Notes: generated from the letters alone by a model not told the origin. A DNA stretch of 64,000 nt from Sycobia sp. Sy_11 (GCA_018907035.1 JACCIC010000028.1:2772001-2836000), one strand, 5' to 3'; positions 23,304-34,017 are shown, counted from the stretch's first letter. Numbers and translations are program-made.

Positions 23304-24990
23304 TAGATTACGCCAGAGAAAATCTTCATTCATCGACGAGGTGGGCGTAAATATTCGCGCTCCCAGTTAAATGAGACGCGCGGGCTACTCGCTCTCGTAA
23401 ACTAGCCGCTGGTATTTTCTTCGGGATCGCGGCGAGTATCATGATCGGGGTGCTTGAAACTTTTTTGCTGTAATGGCCATAACACTGGTTTTTCTCCATA
23501 TACCCTGTATAAATTCAACTTCGAACCAGCAGTGTTTTTAAAGTCAACTGTCGAGCTGATGCAATATTATCGAAAATATTTTATTGAGACGACCGAGCCG
23601 ATGCGGTATGTCGGATCGGCAAACTTTGTTCAAAAAATATTTCACGAGAATATGGAAAAAATCTTTACACCGCGTACTTTATCGACGGGGCAAATGATTT
23701 TAATACGGGCATTAAAAAAAAAAAAAACGTGATATTGCAACTTCGTCGGCGCCTTTTTCTCATTACCTCCGACCTAGAAATCAGATAATCAGTTAGTGTT
23801 GTTAAAGAGCGTATAATGTATAGCGCGATAAAATTCATAATGAGGAAGATATTTTTCCACCTCAATGCAGATTCTTCTCTATATCGGTATTATATATTGG
23901 AATTATTGAAAATTCATTCGATGCTCGTTCGAAGGGAAGATTCATATTCGTTCAAAGAAATTTTAATGCCATGCCTTATTTATGCCCACTTGTGCCGTAT
24001 CGAAGCTCGGCAGAGCGTGCGGTATAAAGTAATCATAATAATTTCTATATATCATCTACTACCCATAAAATCTCCCCGAGAATTACATTTTGCGCATTCC
24101 AAATGGCAAAAGCAGTACAGACTTTTGCGCAGTAGACTGGGATTTTACTCAGTTTCTCACGAAAACTAAGGTACTCCATTGGTTTGCGATTAGAGTACGT
24201 TTTAATTCACTAAGAAATGACTTGTATAATTGGTTAACTTACTTTTGGATACATTAACAGCCAAAAATAACCATCATTACTTTTGGCGACTAATCGCGAA
24301 TTGTAATACAATTAGTCGCCCCATGAATTTCATCGCAAACATTGGGCTGTGCTATCTTTCCCGGCTGAACAAAAATTTCATGAATTTCCGTTTCAAAACG
24401 AATCGTTCTGGTATTCGCTGAAGCTCTCGCGATGTATCGTTTAATTAATAATTAATTGCCAATTATTTTCCGACATTTATACAAGACGATAAACAATAAT
24501 TTTACTGGATTAAACGATAAATTTCTTCGATTATATGTAACTCTATAATTAGAAGTACTTACATGTCCTTGTGAATGAACGGACTTGAGTATACCTAATG
24601 CAACAGGATACACATTTATACCTTTTCATAACTGACTGTTTATTAAGAGGATGCAGTAACTTTTCCTCTAGAAAATCCGAAGTTCTTATTGATATGCATC
24701 AACGATTTTGGACTGGACGAATTAGAACAATGTTATATTGTCACAGACATAATTAAAAACAAAAAAAAAAAAAAAAAACAAAATAAATAACTTGAAGATT
24801 CAACCCGTCCGTCGTAAAATTATACAAGGCTGCGTATTGATTTCGCCATGTATACCGCACCACCATCGATAGCGTATAATTACTCGTTCGTAAAAGTACA
24901 GCATTCCTCGACTATTATCCACCCAGTGGAACATAATAATGAAAGCACCTCCTTCTCTCGAGCAGAGAATGAACGTCGCCCCTTTGTCGA
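23304..24990. other. AT-rich DNA, two unrecognised plus-strand frames
   Basis: Frames at 23454-23732 (92 codons) and 23816-24169 (117 codons) have no repeat bias but no family signature and no splice support. They may be chance or decayed repeat. An A18 run lies near 24761-24778. Confidence 0.35.
24285..24320. repeat. Short perfect inverted repeat
   Basis: GGCGACTAAT and its exact reverse complement ATTAGTCGCC flank a 16-base loop, which itself contains AATTGT/ACAATT complementarity. Could be a bound palindrome or hairpin. Function unknown. Confidence 0.7.
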
Positions 24991-26041
24991 CGTACACATA
25001 CACGCCTCGGTCTGCGAGCGTCTTGAAAGCGTCTCGCGGCTCTTAAAACTCAAGCGCGCGCTCCCAACGACTCATCACGGAGCGCGCCAATATTAATTAT
25101 CGTTATTGTGCATTCCGGGCCCCTCGCCTCGGTCCTTCCTCCTTCCGATCCGCACGACGCGCCAGGGATACCCGCGCCTGAGCGCCCACGACGATTCTCG
25201 GATTCGCGCTCTCACCCGCTCCCGCGCTGCGTGCGCCTCGTGTGCGTCGCGAGAAAATTACGCCCCTTCGCTCGCTCCCGCCCCCCCCTCCTCGCGCTCA
25301 GCTCGACGTACCTATACATGCAGAAGGTTGCGCTCTTGCATCCTCCCCCTCGGTATTTACGCGCGTTCGTTCCATATTCTCCTTGTGCGGCACGTCTCTC
25401 GGCTGTGCGTGCGGATGAGGGGGGTTCGGGGGGGAGCAGATTGGGCAACGGCGAGCGCGGGTATCCGCGCGGGTAACTGGACGCGCTGACGTGTGGCCGG
25501 GGATTGCCGCAATCGAGGACGCGGACGGACCGCGCGCGCAAGAGGATGCGATCTGAGTTAGAGAGAGAGAGAGAGAGAGAGAGAGGATAATTAATGGGCG
25601 AATTCCTGCATCGGCGTCTCGAGCGTTGTACGTGAGTGGCTTCTTCGTCCACTTTTCGTATCGGAGCGTCGAGCGGCTCTGAGTATTAATTCTCGTTTAA
25701 CAACGGCGCCGAGCGTTCTTCGTGCAATAACCTCCGAATTAGCCCTTATCTCGGGCAGTTTCGCTGTAGCTTTAGCTTCTCTTTTCTTTTTTTGTTGCCG
25801 TTTCCGTCCTTTCGCAGACAAACGCCCCCCCCCCTCGACTCAGCCCCGTTACGGATGTCGTCGTCGCCCTCGTCTCATCGCCCACCCTCCATATAACTCT
25901 CCTCTGTATAACATCCGCGTAAGAATGAGACTGACTCTTCGCGAAATAGCCGCTTACGCTTAGGTTGGGTTAGTACGTTTCGCCTTATCTCCCGAGTCAT
26001 CAAAATTTCATAACCCTGCGAAAGACTCGTGAAAATCTTAT

Positions 26042-26053
<12 letters not shown>
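24991..26053. other. CpG-rich island without a recognised gene
   Basis: Dense CpG, C-rich runs near 25290 and 25827, and a (GA)n tract. Long frames on both strands are compositional. A TTGTAC then GTGAGT at about 25631 is a possible donor without a partner. Confidence 0.45.
25559..25586. repeat. (GA)n microsatellite
   Basis: Perfect GA run of 28 bp in a CpG-rich island. Confidence 0.97.

Positions 26054-26098
<45 letters not shown>
26054..26098. repeat. (GA)n microsatellite, 45 bp
   Basis: Perfect GA run at the boundary between CpG-rich and AT-rich sequence. Confidence 0.97.
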
Positions 26099-26102
<4 letters not shown>

Positions 26103-27560
26103 GACACGGCCAAGTTTTCACAAAGACTTCTACATTTCCTTAGCATATATTTTTCTATACACCGAGAGAATACACAATATTTTCGGATAGATAATTGACA
26201 TCAAATGTCTTGCAATTTTCTGGTAATATAGATTTTTTTAATCGTAGCTTGGGGACAAGAATTTTTTTGTTCTGACAATGAAAGATTAAATTTTAAATTT
26301 AATAATACAGGTTTAAAAAAGCTTATGGCCAATCCTATTCTCAATAACGAAAGTTTTAATAAGATTAGACGACTCTCTTGGATAAATATAACTTGACAAA
26401 AATATTAATTTATATTAAATCAGTTTTTTTAATAGTCTGAATTCAAGGGAGTAGTTGAGATAAGAGAGTTTTTAATCAATTTAACTTTAGAAAAAGACTA
26501 TTTAAAACCGTTATAAATTTTAAATTCTCTACGCAGATCACAGCTTGATCAAACAGCGAATGATTAAGCAGACATTCAAATAATCATAGTCATATTATAT
26601 ATTGAATTAAGTCACATCCTATTTTCTCCGAATCTCCAATTCTCCTGATCTACCAAAGAACTCAGCGAAAATCAGAATTGTCTCTTACTTCAACATAATA
26701 ATCAAACACAAATACATTTAGCGTGTTTGTGCTTCTCAGGTACTTATATATTCAAATATCATGAAAATAATTTTTCATGTATATCTTTAATGACTTACTC
26801 CGACAAGAAGTGAAAGAACATTTATAGGTATAGATGCAGTACTTATTATAAATGTATTGGCAAGGGCTTTTCATATCACAAATTTATAATTATAGATCAC
26901 CTATCTCTCTCTTCCTCTTTCCTTTTCATACTCACTCCCTTGGTCTGTCGCAGTTCTCCAAATTGCTTATTTATTAACGTTTATTATTAATTTATTATAT
27001 TCGTATAACTAATATCTATAACTAACTTATATCGACTCCTAATAATGGAAAACTAGCTTTTAAATGGAATTATTGTTTCGAGGGTTCATGGTTTAAGGAT
27101 CGACGGGTTAAAGGTTTAATAGATTTACGAATATATTAATTTCAGATTTATAGGTTTAGAATACTGCCTGGTTCATTTAATGCTCGCAATTATAGCAGAA
27201 TATGAAAACTAAATGAAGAGTATTATAATTATTCCCGCCTACCTATCAACTACTTATTACCCGATAAAATGTTTTTCGCAATTGTTTGAGACAAAGTAAT
27301 GCGTAATAGCAAAACTAATTCAGCCGTTCTAGTATAATACTTCTAAATTATAGCTTTAGGAAACGAAACAATTATAAAATACTTTATCTTCGTACTTTGT
27401 TGCCAAGCATTGTCATTCGATGTTACAGTTACTTCTTCAATTTCAAATGTTAAAATTTATTCATGTGTATTTATTTCAGTTTAAAGGAGTAAAAAATGTA
27501 ATAAAAATTTATTAAAGGAATAAAAAATGTACTAAAATTTATATTTTAAAATTATTCTTG

Positions 27561-27660
27561 TTCGCGAAGTGATTTCCGCTCCTTGGTAAGGATAATTTTG
27601 GAATTCCAGGATTTAAAAGAATGATGTAACTGCAAAAATAAAGTAATAAAGAAGAATTAA
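27561..27660. repeat. Possible dispersed repeat, copy 1
   Basis: Shares the 17-mer AATGATGTAACTGCAAA with 54449-54465, followed in both places by GTAATAA(A)GAAG. An upstream CGCGAAG block also matches. Low-copy repeat of unknown type. Confidence 0.35.
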
Positions 27661-27710
27661 TCTACACATTTATATGGCTGATCTTGGGCACCTCGTTTAG
27701 TTGTGTGAAT

Positions 27711-27731
27711 GTGTGTGTGTGTGTGTGTGTG
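27711..27731. repeat. (GT)n microsatellite
   Basis: GT run of about 21 bp. Confidence 0.95.
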
Positions 27732-28087
27732 GCTGCACAAATTAATATACATATATGATCAAAATCTACTCATTTTATACGTTTCATTGCATTTTACGAG
27801 CACGAATTCTTTGTTATTGCCTTTCTCGTAGTTTTCTATAACATTGATTATATCGCGTTTTTCTGTGATATTCTTATAGCACTGACGTTAATGACGCTAT
27901 AAGTCCTCCACACTTATCAACAGTTATTATCCATACGTAAAATTCATATCGCGCATTTTAATCTACATTTTGTTCCGTATTTTATTGCATAAACATTTCG
28001 CGATATTATCACGCGTGCTGGCTATCCCCCCTTGCGATCCTCGCGCGGCACTCCGTAAGCAGGGTTGACAGAGAGCGAGAGAGATGT

Positions 28088-28091
<4 letters not shown>

Positions 28092-28122
<31 letters not shown>
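28092..28122. repeat. (GA)n microsatellite
   Basis: Perfect GA run, then ATAGAGAGGGGGGG. Confidence 0.96.
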
Positions 28123-28129
<7 letters not shown>

Positions 28130-28246
28130 GGGGGGGAGGCGCGGTGGCTCGCACAGGCGCCGCGCTCGTGCAGCCAGAGCCATGCGTCTTAATTACGCAA
28201 ACACAGCGCTTGCCGAAGGCGGCGGTGGCGGCGGCCGTATACTTAC

Positions 28247-28256
28247 CTTGCTTACC
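28247..28256 (-). other. Tandem 5' splice donors, 9 nt apart (minus strand)
   Basis: Read on the minus strand, GTGCAG is followed by GTAAGCAAG and then GTAAGTATAC. Both junctions (CAG|GTAAGC with exon end 28256, AAG|GTAAGT with exon end 28247) match the donor consensus well. They differ by nine bases, so alternative use would add three codons without changing frame. The exon would lie at higher coordinates. No protein is recognised. Confidence 0.35.
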
Positions 28257-28365
28257 TGCACGCACACACGAGGGTATGGGGCGACGGAAGATCGGTGGGA
28301 GGGGGGCAGAAAAGGGAATAATGCGAGGGAACGAAATACATACACACACACATACGCACACATAA

Positions 28366-28370
<5 letters not shown>

Positions 28371-28412
<42 letters not shown>
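28371..28412. repeat. (GA)n microsatellite, 42 bp
   Basis: Perfect GA run preceded by interrupted (CA)n at 28340-28362. Confidence 0.97.
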
Positions 28413-28414
<2 letters not shown>

Positions 28415-28800
28415 AGATCGGTTCTAAATTCACCGGATGTTTCGCGAGACGACCAAGGCGGCGGCGGCCGCGGCGCCTTTTGTTCGATGATGAATGCGCT
28501 CTCCGCTCCTTGACGACGATTTCTTAACGAGCGATACGAAGGTCCTGATATTATGAGGTCGAAGTTCCCCCCCCCCCCCGCCCCAACGCATACCCCTCCA
28601 CCGCCCCTGGGGCGGCGCGCAAATGCATAACAGAAAGCTCGCCAAGCCATTCGATAAATCCTCGCGGAAGCGATTTCCTTTTTTTTTTTTTTTGAATCGT
28701 CGTTACGACGGTACTTGGCGGCCCGGCGCGCATTGCGCAAGCGCTCGCTGGTATTGTTTCCCACCCCCTCCCTTGCCGAGGGCAGGACCACGGTCGCGGA

Positions 28801-28820
28801 TTTTTTTTTTTTTTTTTCAG
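28801..28820 (+). other. T17-CAG, acceptor-like tract
   Basis: Seventeen T followed by CAG and CAAGCG. This matches an ideal polypyrimidine tract plus 3' splice site, but homopolymers are common here (a T16 run at 28678-28693 has no AG). No exon follows that I can support. Confidence 0.2.
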
Positions 28821-28869
28821 CAAGCGCGCGCAATCCGCGAGATGTCCGAGAGCGGATTTTACGCCCGTT

Positions 28870-28890
28870 TCTCTCTCTCTCTCTCTCTCT
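28870..28890. repeat. (CT)n microsatellite
   Basis: CT run of about 21 bp, roughly 110-130 bases upstream of the TATA-like element at 29001. Confidence 0.95.
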
Positions 28891-29000
28891 ATCTTCCTCT
28901 ACACATTTTCTTTTATCTCGGCGCTGTGTGGCGGCCGCGCCGTTGTTTTCCAAGGCTGGACGGCGCGGCCGTCGGAAAATACACGAGCCGTCGGCGCTAT

Positions 29001-29037
29001 TATAAAGTACGGCGCTCGTACACGGGAAATTCAATTC
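29001..29037 (+). promoter_or_regulatory. Candidate core promoter: TATAAAG and initiator
   Basis: TATAAAGT begins at 29001 in otherwise GC-rich sequence. TCAATTC, which fits the YYANWYY initiator, has its A at 29033, 32 bases downstream. A (CT)n tract that could bind a GAGA-type factor lies just upstream. The downstream frame from the first ATG (29050) is only about 20 codons. Spacing is good, but there is no transcript evidence. Confidence 0.3.
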
Positions 29038-29127
29038 GAGCCGCGGATATGCTGCCGGGCGCCGATTGGGGGCCGTATCGAGTCCGACGATACGGATTTT
29101 TTTTGGGCTGAGATGGGGAATTCTTAC

Positions 29128-29146
29128 CTTGCGCCGAGATGGGCAT
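29128..29146 (-). other. Candidate first coding exon end: ATG plus strong donor (minus strand)
   Basis: On the minus strand an ATG at 29146 opens six codons (M-P-I-S-A-Q) and runs into GCGCAAG followed by GTAAGAATT at 29127, a near-perfect donor. A start codon just before a donor is a common first coding exon form in insects. No matching acceptor downstream on this strand was identified with confidence. The tandem donors at 28256/28247 lie further along the same strand. Confidence 0.25.
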
Positions 29147-29265
29147 CGCGCGGTCGAATGCGGGGAACAGTCTTATCACCGCCTGTTTGCCGCGAGGAGC
29201 GCGAAATAATGAAACAATGATCGTCCGGATCTTATATATGGATAACGATGAAGTTTTGCAACAAT

Positions 29266-30390
29266 TATTGTAAAAGTCTAGCTGAGCGTTTGCGAAGGAG
29301 ATTATAGAGGGCAGGAAAGTCAGGAAAGAAAATATACGTGCCCATTGATAAAGTAATGTACATGTACGTGTGGGGGAAAAATCTTATATTCGTATGAAAT
29401 GCGCGCGCTGGCGAAACAGCAGGAAGTAAACAAGAGAACGAAATGTCATAAATATTCATATTCAGTTTACAAGCTACTACTCCATTCATTTCCTCAGACG
29501 ATTCTTTGGGAAGAAAAATTTTGTATGACATCTAAATGCATGGTATTGTAATATATGGCCTGGTGTTGAAATGAAGTGTAATTTTAAAAAGAGCATAATG
29601 AAAGTCTTCTGATATTTCCTATTGACAAATAATTTTATGATCAAGTAGCAGAAGTACCAACAAATTGAAATTCATGTATACATTTCTTAATCAAATATTA
29701 TTCTCTGAGTATCTTCTTTCAAATTTAACGTCAACTTTTATTATTGGAGGATAATTTCTTATAATTGAAATTGTCACGCTCGCATTTATAATTATAATGC
29801 TGAATTATTAATAATTTTATAAGCTTTAATGCCTCGTTTTGCTTCAATATGACTAAATTATTTCAAAATAAATAACGTATCTAATTAAGCTTATTAGCGT
29901 ATTCATGACATTCCGATCACTAAATTTAAAATAATAATTTAATGAAGTATTGCTTTCATTCATTAAAGCTGATCGATACGTAGCAGCACTTCCGTAGATT
30001 TCTGTTAAATCTGCTTATTATATTAAATTAAAATTTCACGTCGATACTGTTATTAATCAAAAAGCTAAGTCTTTCAAAATAATATATATATATATAACAT
30101 ATCTGATTTTCATTTTAAACTTTAATGTAAATTGAAAACTAATATCATATCGATTTAGTTCGTTTGAGGATATTATATTCTCCCCGATGTATCAGTGGAA
30201 GTTGTTATTAAAATAAAAGTGACTATCGAAAAATGAGCAAATTATCAGCAGTCGGTTTATTGTAACTCAATTGGAATTTTACAGATTTCAGAAGAATTCT
30301 GGTAAATGTAGCAAACACGAATCGATGAGTGGACGCAGACCGTACATAGACAATTGCAATTGTATAAGTAAAATAAATTTTAAGCTCAAC
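29266..30390. other. AT-rich DNA without a recognised gene
   Basis: No promoter, repeat family or convincing exon seen. Frames are AT-driven. Confidence 0.55.
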
Positions 30391-31020
30391 GACGCGGCCG
30401 AGGGTTTGAAAATTCATGACGCGCGCTTTACGGGTTAAAATCGAAAAATTGCTCGGGGAGCGGTCCGCGGTTGTCACCCAGAAATCCGTTATGCACGAGG
30501 GGCGCGCGTATATGCGCGCGACGCGGATGATACAAAACTCGAGCCGCGCCGCGCACGATCAGGAACCCCGCATTTCAATCGAATCTCGCCGGTGTATGGT
30601 CGCATGCGCGCGTCCCTAGAGTTCGTCGACCCGAGGTGACGGCGGCGTGCCCCGAGCGTGCCGGGAATTTTTCCCGAATATTTTTTTCTTTTATTTACGT
30701 TTTCACGAGCGCCGTCCTATACGTGCAGGTCGGAGCAATCGCTGGGTGCCCGCGTACGCGAAGTCAAATTGCAACTATCACGTCATTTATATTTCTGTCT
30801 ATCTCTCTCTCTCTCTTTCTTGAAGAGTAAAGTAATGGAAACAATACGAGGATCGAGGAGTATTGAATGTTCTCCGTTTGTTCTCATGTCGTCAGAGGAC
30901 CTCGTAGTTTAAGATCCCTGTGAGATATGTGTTTGAATGAAAATATAGACTTACAAATGCTTAAAGCAATTCTCTGTGGTCTTTTGATCGAAGAAGAACT
31001 ATGCAAAAAAAAATCTATAG
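30391..31020. other. Small CpG-rich patch then AT-rich DNA
   Basis: GC-rich at about 30400-30760, with a CT-rich run near 30800. A GAATTTTTCCCG-rich segment near 30665 has no recognisable function. Confidence 0.45.
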
Positions 31021-31024
31021 GTAA

Positions 31025-31367
31025 ATGAAAATACTGAAAAATCTATTTGCTATTAGAATATTTGAAAGAAGACTTTCCATAAAAATTGATGATGTAGGTA
31101 AGTTGTTATTATTCATTAGCGTTAGTATGAAGGCCATCCTATATTAAATAAGTTAAAGCAGAAAGATAATTTTTTACTACAGGTGCGCTTTTTCAAGTCT
31201 TGGGTTCAATAGGCTTGCTTGGCTATACTGTTAATATCACTATTGATCATGGCAACGTTCGCTCAATCGCTTTGTCGAGCCTACTGACTAGTTTCAGTGT
31301 ATTTAAAAACGAAAATTATACCACAAAGAATCTGCTTCGTATAAACTATGAGTTAAAAATTGCTTGA
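31025..31367 (+). CDS. Candidate two-exon small gene, 85 codons, unknown family
   Basis: Exon 1 would run from an ATG at 31025 to 31097 and end GATGTAG followed by a perfect GTAAGTT donor. Exon 2 would begin at 31183 after GATAATTTTTTACTACAG, a good acceptor, and run to a TGA at 31365-31367. The intron of 85 bp (31098-31182) has a typical insect size. Joining the exons keeps one frame open: 24 codons plus one base in exon 1, then 61 codons to the stop. Residues around the junction read IDDVGALFQVLGSIGLLGY, a hydrophobic stretch of about 15 residues that could be a membrane segment. I recognise no family. The ATG context is poor (T at -3), so exon 1 could instead be an internal exon starting after CTATTAG at 31056, or this could be part of a decayed receptor-like gene. 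Splice sites and frame are seen directly. Gene status is inference. Confidence 0.35.
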
Positions 31368-31402
31368 GCCCTTGACCGAATTCACATCTTTTAATGAACC
31401 GG

Positions 31403-31421
31403 ACACACACACACACACACA
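31403..31421. repeat. (AC)n microsatellite
   Basis: AC run of 19 bp followed by ATATGG. Confidence 0.95.
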
Positions 31422-31541
31422 TATGGACTGCATATTTTATGCACTTCACTCAGGCGCAATTCACAAACCGATATTCTCCCAACCCGTGCTTCTCCCATCA
31501 CCGACGCTGGCGCTCCCGTAGTACCGATGCGCGTACATATT

Positions 31542-31546
31542 CGCGC

Positions 31547-31579
<33 letters not shown>

Positions 31580-31599
31580 CACACACACACATATATGTA
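31542..31599. repeat. 58-bp alternating purine-pyrimidine palindrome, (GT)n-GCGCGC-(AC)n
   Basis: CGCGC, about 13 GT units, a GCGCGC core, about seven AC units and ATATATGTA alternate pyrimidine and purine without a break. The GT and AC arms are inverted around the core, so the block can form both Z-DNA and a cruciform. Confidence 0.93.
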
Positions 31600-32036
31600 A
31601 AGAAATGAGAAAAACACAGCGAGATGCTGTGCGCATTTATCGAGCCCCGCTCATCTGATAGGCGAGCGTGCGCGGCAGCGACGCGGCACTCGGGTGAATT
31701 ATATACGCCGCGCCGGGCCGCCGCGATAGCGCGCGCGCGCTCCGCGTGCGTGCATTATATTCCGCAGATGCAAAGCGCGCGCGAGCGTACCGGCATTTCG
31801 GGGCCAGAAAAGAATCCGTTGCGCGAGGCAATCCCATAAATTACCGGCGAATATACGACGCCGTCGGTCGGCGGTGGGGCCGAGGGAGCGATGGGGGAGG
31901 GCAGGAGGCGGTAGAGGAGAAAAAGAGATCCCCGCACCGCAATCCCGCGCTAATCCGATCGTAGCGTACAGTACGAGCGGCATGTATGTGGCGCGGACGC
32001 AGAGCAAAAACTCTCCCCGCTCAGAGGAAGCTCGCG

Positions 32037-32042
<6 letters not shown>

Positions 32043-32082
<40 letters not shown>
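32043..32082. repeat. (CT)20 microsatellite
   Basis: Perfect CT run of 40 bp. Confidence 0.97.
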
Positions 32083-32084
<2 letters not shown>

Positions 32085-32493
32085 TTATATCTTTAAAACG
32101 CTCTTATAAAACGGGATCGCTTCGGAATCTTCGACCCGCTCTCTACCCCCCCCCCGCCGCCCTGGCAAAGCACACCCGCCCGAGAATGGACGCACTCTAT
32201 CGAGTGCGCGGCGTCCCCCCTCCCCCGTTCGCGTTATCCCGTCGAGCGGGCGCATCGGGAATCCGCGAGAGCGAGAGCGCGGGGCCCCCGATGCACCGCG
32301 GTACGCGCAGCCTAGATTATACAGCGATTCCAGGCACTGGGTCGCGGAGCGAGCGAGCGCGCACGAGTTTTCACTTTCATTCGCTGGAGCGACGGAAAGG
32401 GGGGACGGGAGGCGCGCCGAGATTCCCCCCTCCCCCCCCTTCGGGCATGAGATGCATATACTCTGCCTTTCGCCTCCGCGTGTTTCGTTTGTT

Positions 32494-32498
<5 letters not shown>

Positions 32499-32547
<49 letters not shown>

Positions 32548-32560
32548 GTGTGTGTATATA
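32499..32560. repeat. (TA)n with short TG tail
   Basis: TA run of 47 bp (32499-32545), then CTGTGTGTGTATATATG. Confidence 0.97.
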
Positions 32561-32763
32561 TGTATGAGACGCGCAGGGAGCTTATCCTTCTGTGCACCAC
32601 CCGTCCCCCTTTTATTTTCACCGCGGAGGAGCTTCGTCATTAGATGCGACTCACTCTGTGCTCGGACTTGCTCATTTGATTTGTTGTTTTTTTGGGCTTG
32701 CCCGGGTATTAGTTCAGAAAATTTTGGAATTGCGAGGGATATAGCCCAGTTGGAGGGTTATAA

Positions 32764-32769
<6 letters not shown>

Positions 32770-32806
<37 letters not shown>
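32770..32806. repeat. (TA)n microsatellite, 37 bp
   Basis: Perfect TA run preceded by AAATATAAA. Confidence 0.97.
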
Positions 32807-32811
<5 letters not shown>

Positions 32812-33370
32812 GAGGGAGTTTCAAAAAATTCATCATCATCTAATGAAAATCACAGTTGGTGTTCGAATACCGTTTATGGAGCGCTCAGAAGGAATAATTT
32901 AAAGCTAACTTGACACAGTAAAGGAAAGTAGGTATTTCGAATAAAATCCAGTTCACCTTATGTGCCTTTAATTGAGACAAATGACATCTTCAAACGGATG
33001 ATCTAAACACTTATGCTGATGTGCAACTTTGAAACAGTATTCTAGTTTCTTTGGACGTGACGAAACGAGTTCAATACGCACAGTCGCACAAAAGGCATCG
33101 TCAATTTTTACAAAAAATTTTCTTCCGCAGTGCTTCAAAGCCGACGAATATTGCGAAACGTCTGAAATCCGGCAATAATAAAAGAAAGGAATGCGCAACT
33201 GGGCTGAAAACTTATAAGCCAATTTAATCGTCGTTGAATAGCGCGATGAGTCAGGAATAAGCGCGACAAAGGCGAGGAGCTCGCCTTAGCGAATCTTTAA
33301 TCGTGCCCGCGAAGAGCGTTTTATTGCAGAACGGTAAGTGCATCCCGGGTCTGGTATAGGCGCGCGTCTT
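32807..33370. other. Mixed DNA with an isolated donor-like site
   Basis: GAACG followed by GTAAGTGC at 33334 fits a 5' splice site. No upstream acceptor or start is convincing. The minus-strand frame 32968-33222 shows no family motif. Confidence 0.35.
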
Positions 33371-33371
33371 T

Positions 33372-33394
33372 CTCCCTCTCTCTCTCACTCTCTC

Positions 33395-33438
<44 letters not shown>
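33372..33438. repeat. (CT)n microsatellite, interrupted
   Basis: CT runs with CC and CA interruptions, then a perfect run of about 42 bp. Confidence 0.96.
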
Positions 33439-33440
<2 letters not shown>

Positions 33441-33966
33441 TCTCGCTCGGCAGTATAGTGTGTGGCAATACTTAAACGGCACGGATAATTCACGGACTAA
33501 AAAAGTCTTTATATAAGGAACTTTGTAGAAAGAGGAATAATTTTTTATTCGATCGTCGGCGCGCTCATATACATCGCCGCTCTCATTAGGCGATGGCCTG
33601 GTTACGCCGTGTGCATATCAAACTAAGCGAAAAATCCGCCGGTAACGCCACCTATCATAAATTTATTATGATCCGTTTTTCGCCTTGAATTAACGCCGTC
33701 AAACTTGTAGAATTAAGCAATTTGAAAGCTTCAGGATGACTAGTGGTTTTGGGAAGCTCGGGTGAAAAGTACATAAATTATATATAGAAAACGAGGGGTC
33801 ACTTTCAGAATTCAGACACGTTATATTGCGCTGAATGACTGTTCAAATTACGTCAGATACGCTCGGGTCTTCAGAATGAAATAGACATATCGTACAGAAT
33901 TTACACAATTTATAATACCATATTAGATACTGTATACGCTCGAACTGATTTTAGGAACTCATTATT

Positions 33967-34017
<51 letters not shown>

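Larger units (their letters stand above)
26099..27960. other. AT-rich DNA without a recognised gene
   Basis: No open frame of note, no promoter, and one (GT)n run. A segment at 27561-27660 resembles one at 54405-54500. Confidence 0.55.
27961..29265. other. CpG-rich island with splice-like and promoter-like signals on both strands
   Basis: Holds GA/CT tracts, C13 and T-runs, minus-strand donor sites and a plus-strand TATA/Inr pair, listed separately. The long minus-strand frame (28252-29034) includes translated GA and poly-Lys from homopolymers and shows no domain, so I do not call it coding. Confidence 0.45.
31600..32770. other. CpG-rich island, no recognised gene
   Basis: A 342-codon plus-strand frame (31874-32902) runs through CT, C and TA repeats and owes its length to low stop density. 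I see no domain in it. Other frames are similar. Confidence 0.5.

Noticed and set aside
25360..25400. PYSP-like translation resembling the mariner PYSPDLAP block
   Set aside because: Only four residues match, in CpG-rich DNA with no other transposase blocks nearby.
25950..25980. TTAGGTTGGGTTAG resembling the insect telomere unit TTAGG
   Set aside because: Only about two imperfect units, not an array.
28252..29034. 260-codon minus-strand open frame
   Set aside because: It includes translated GA (Arg-Glu/Ser-Leu) and poly-Lys from homopolymer T runs, has no domain, and the frame would be cut by the donor-like sites described.
31874..32902. 342-codon plus-strand open frame, the longest in the window
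   Set aside because: It runs straight through CT, C and TA microsatellites in CpG-rich DNA. Its length reflects low stop density and it has no recognisable domain.
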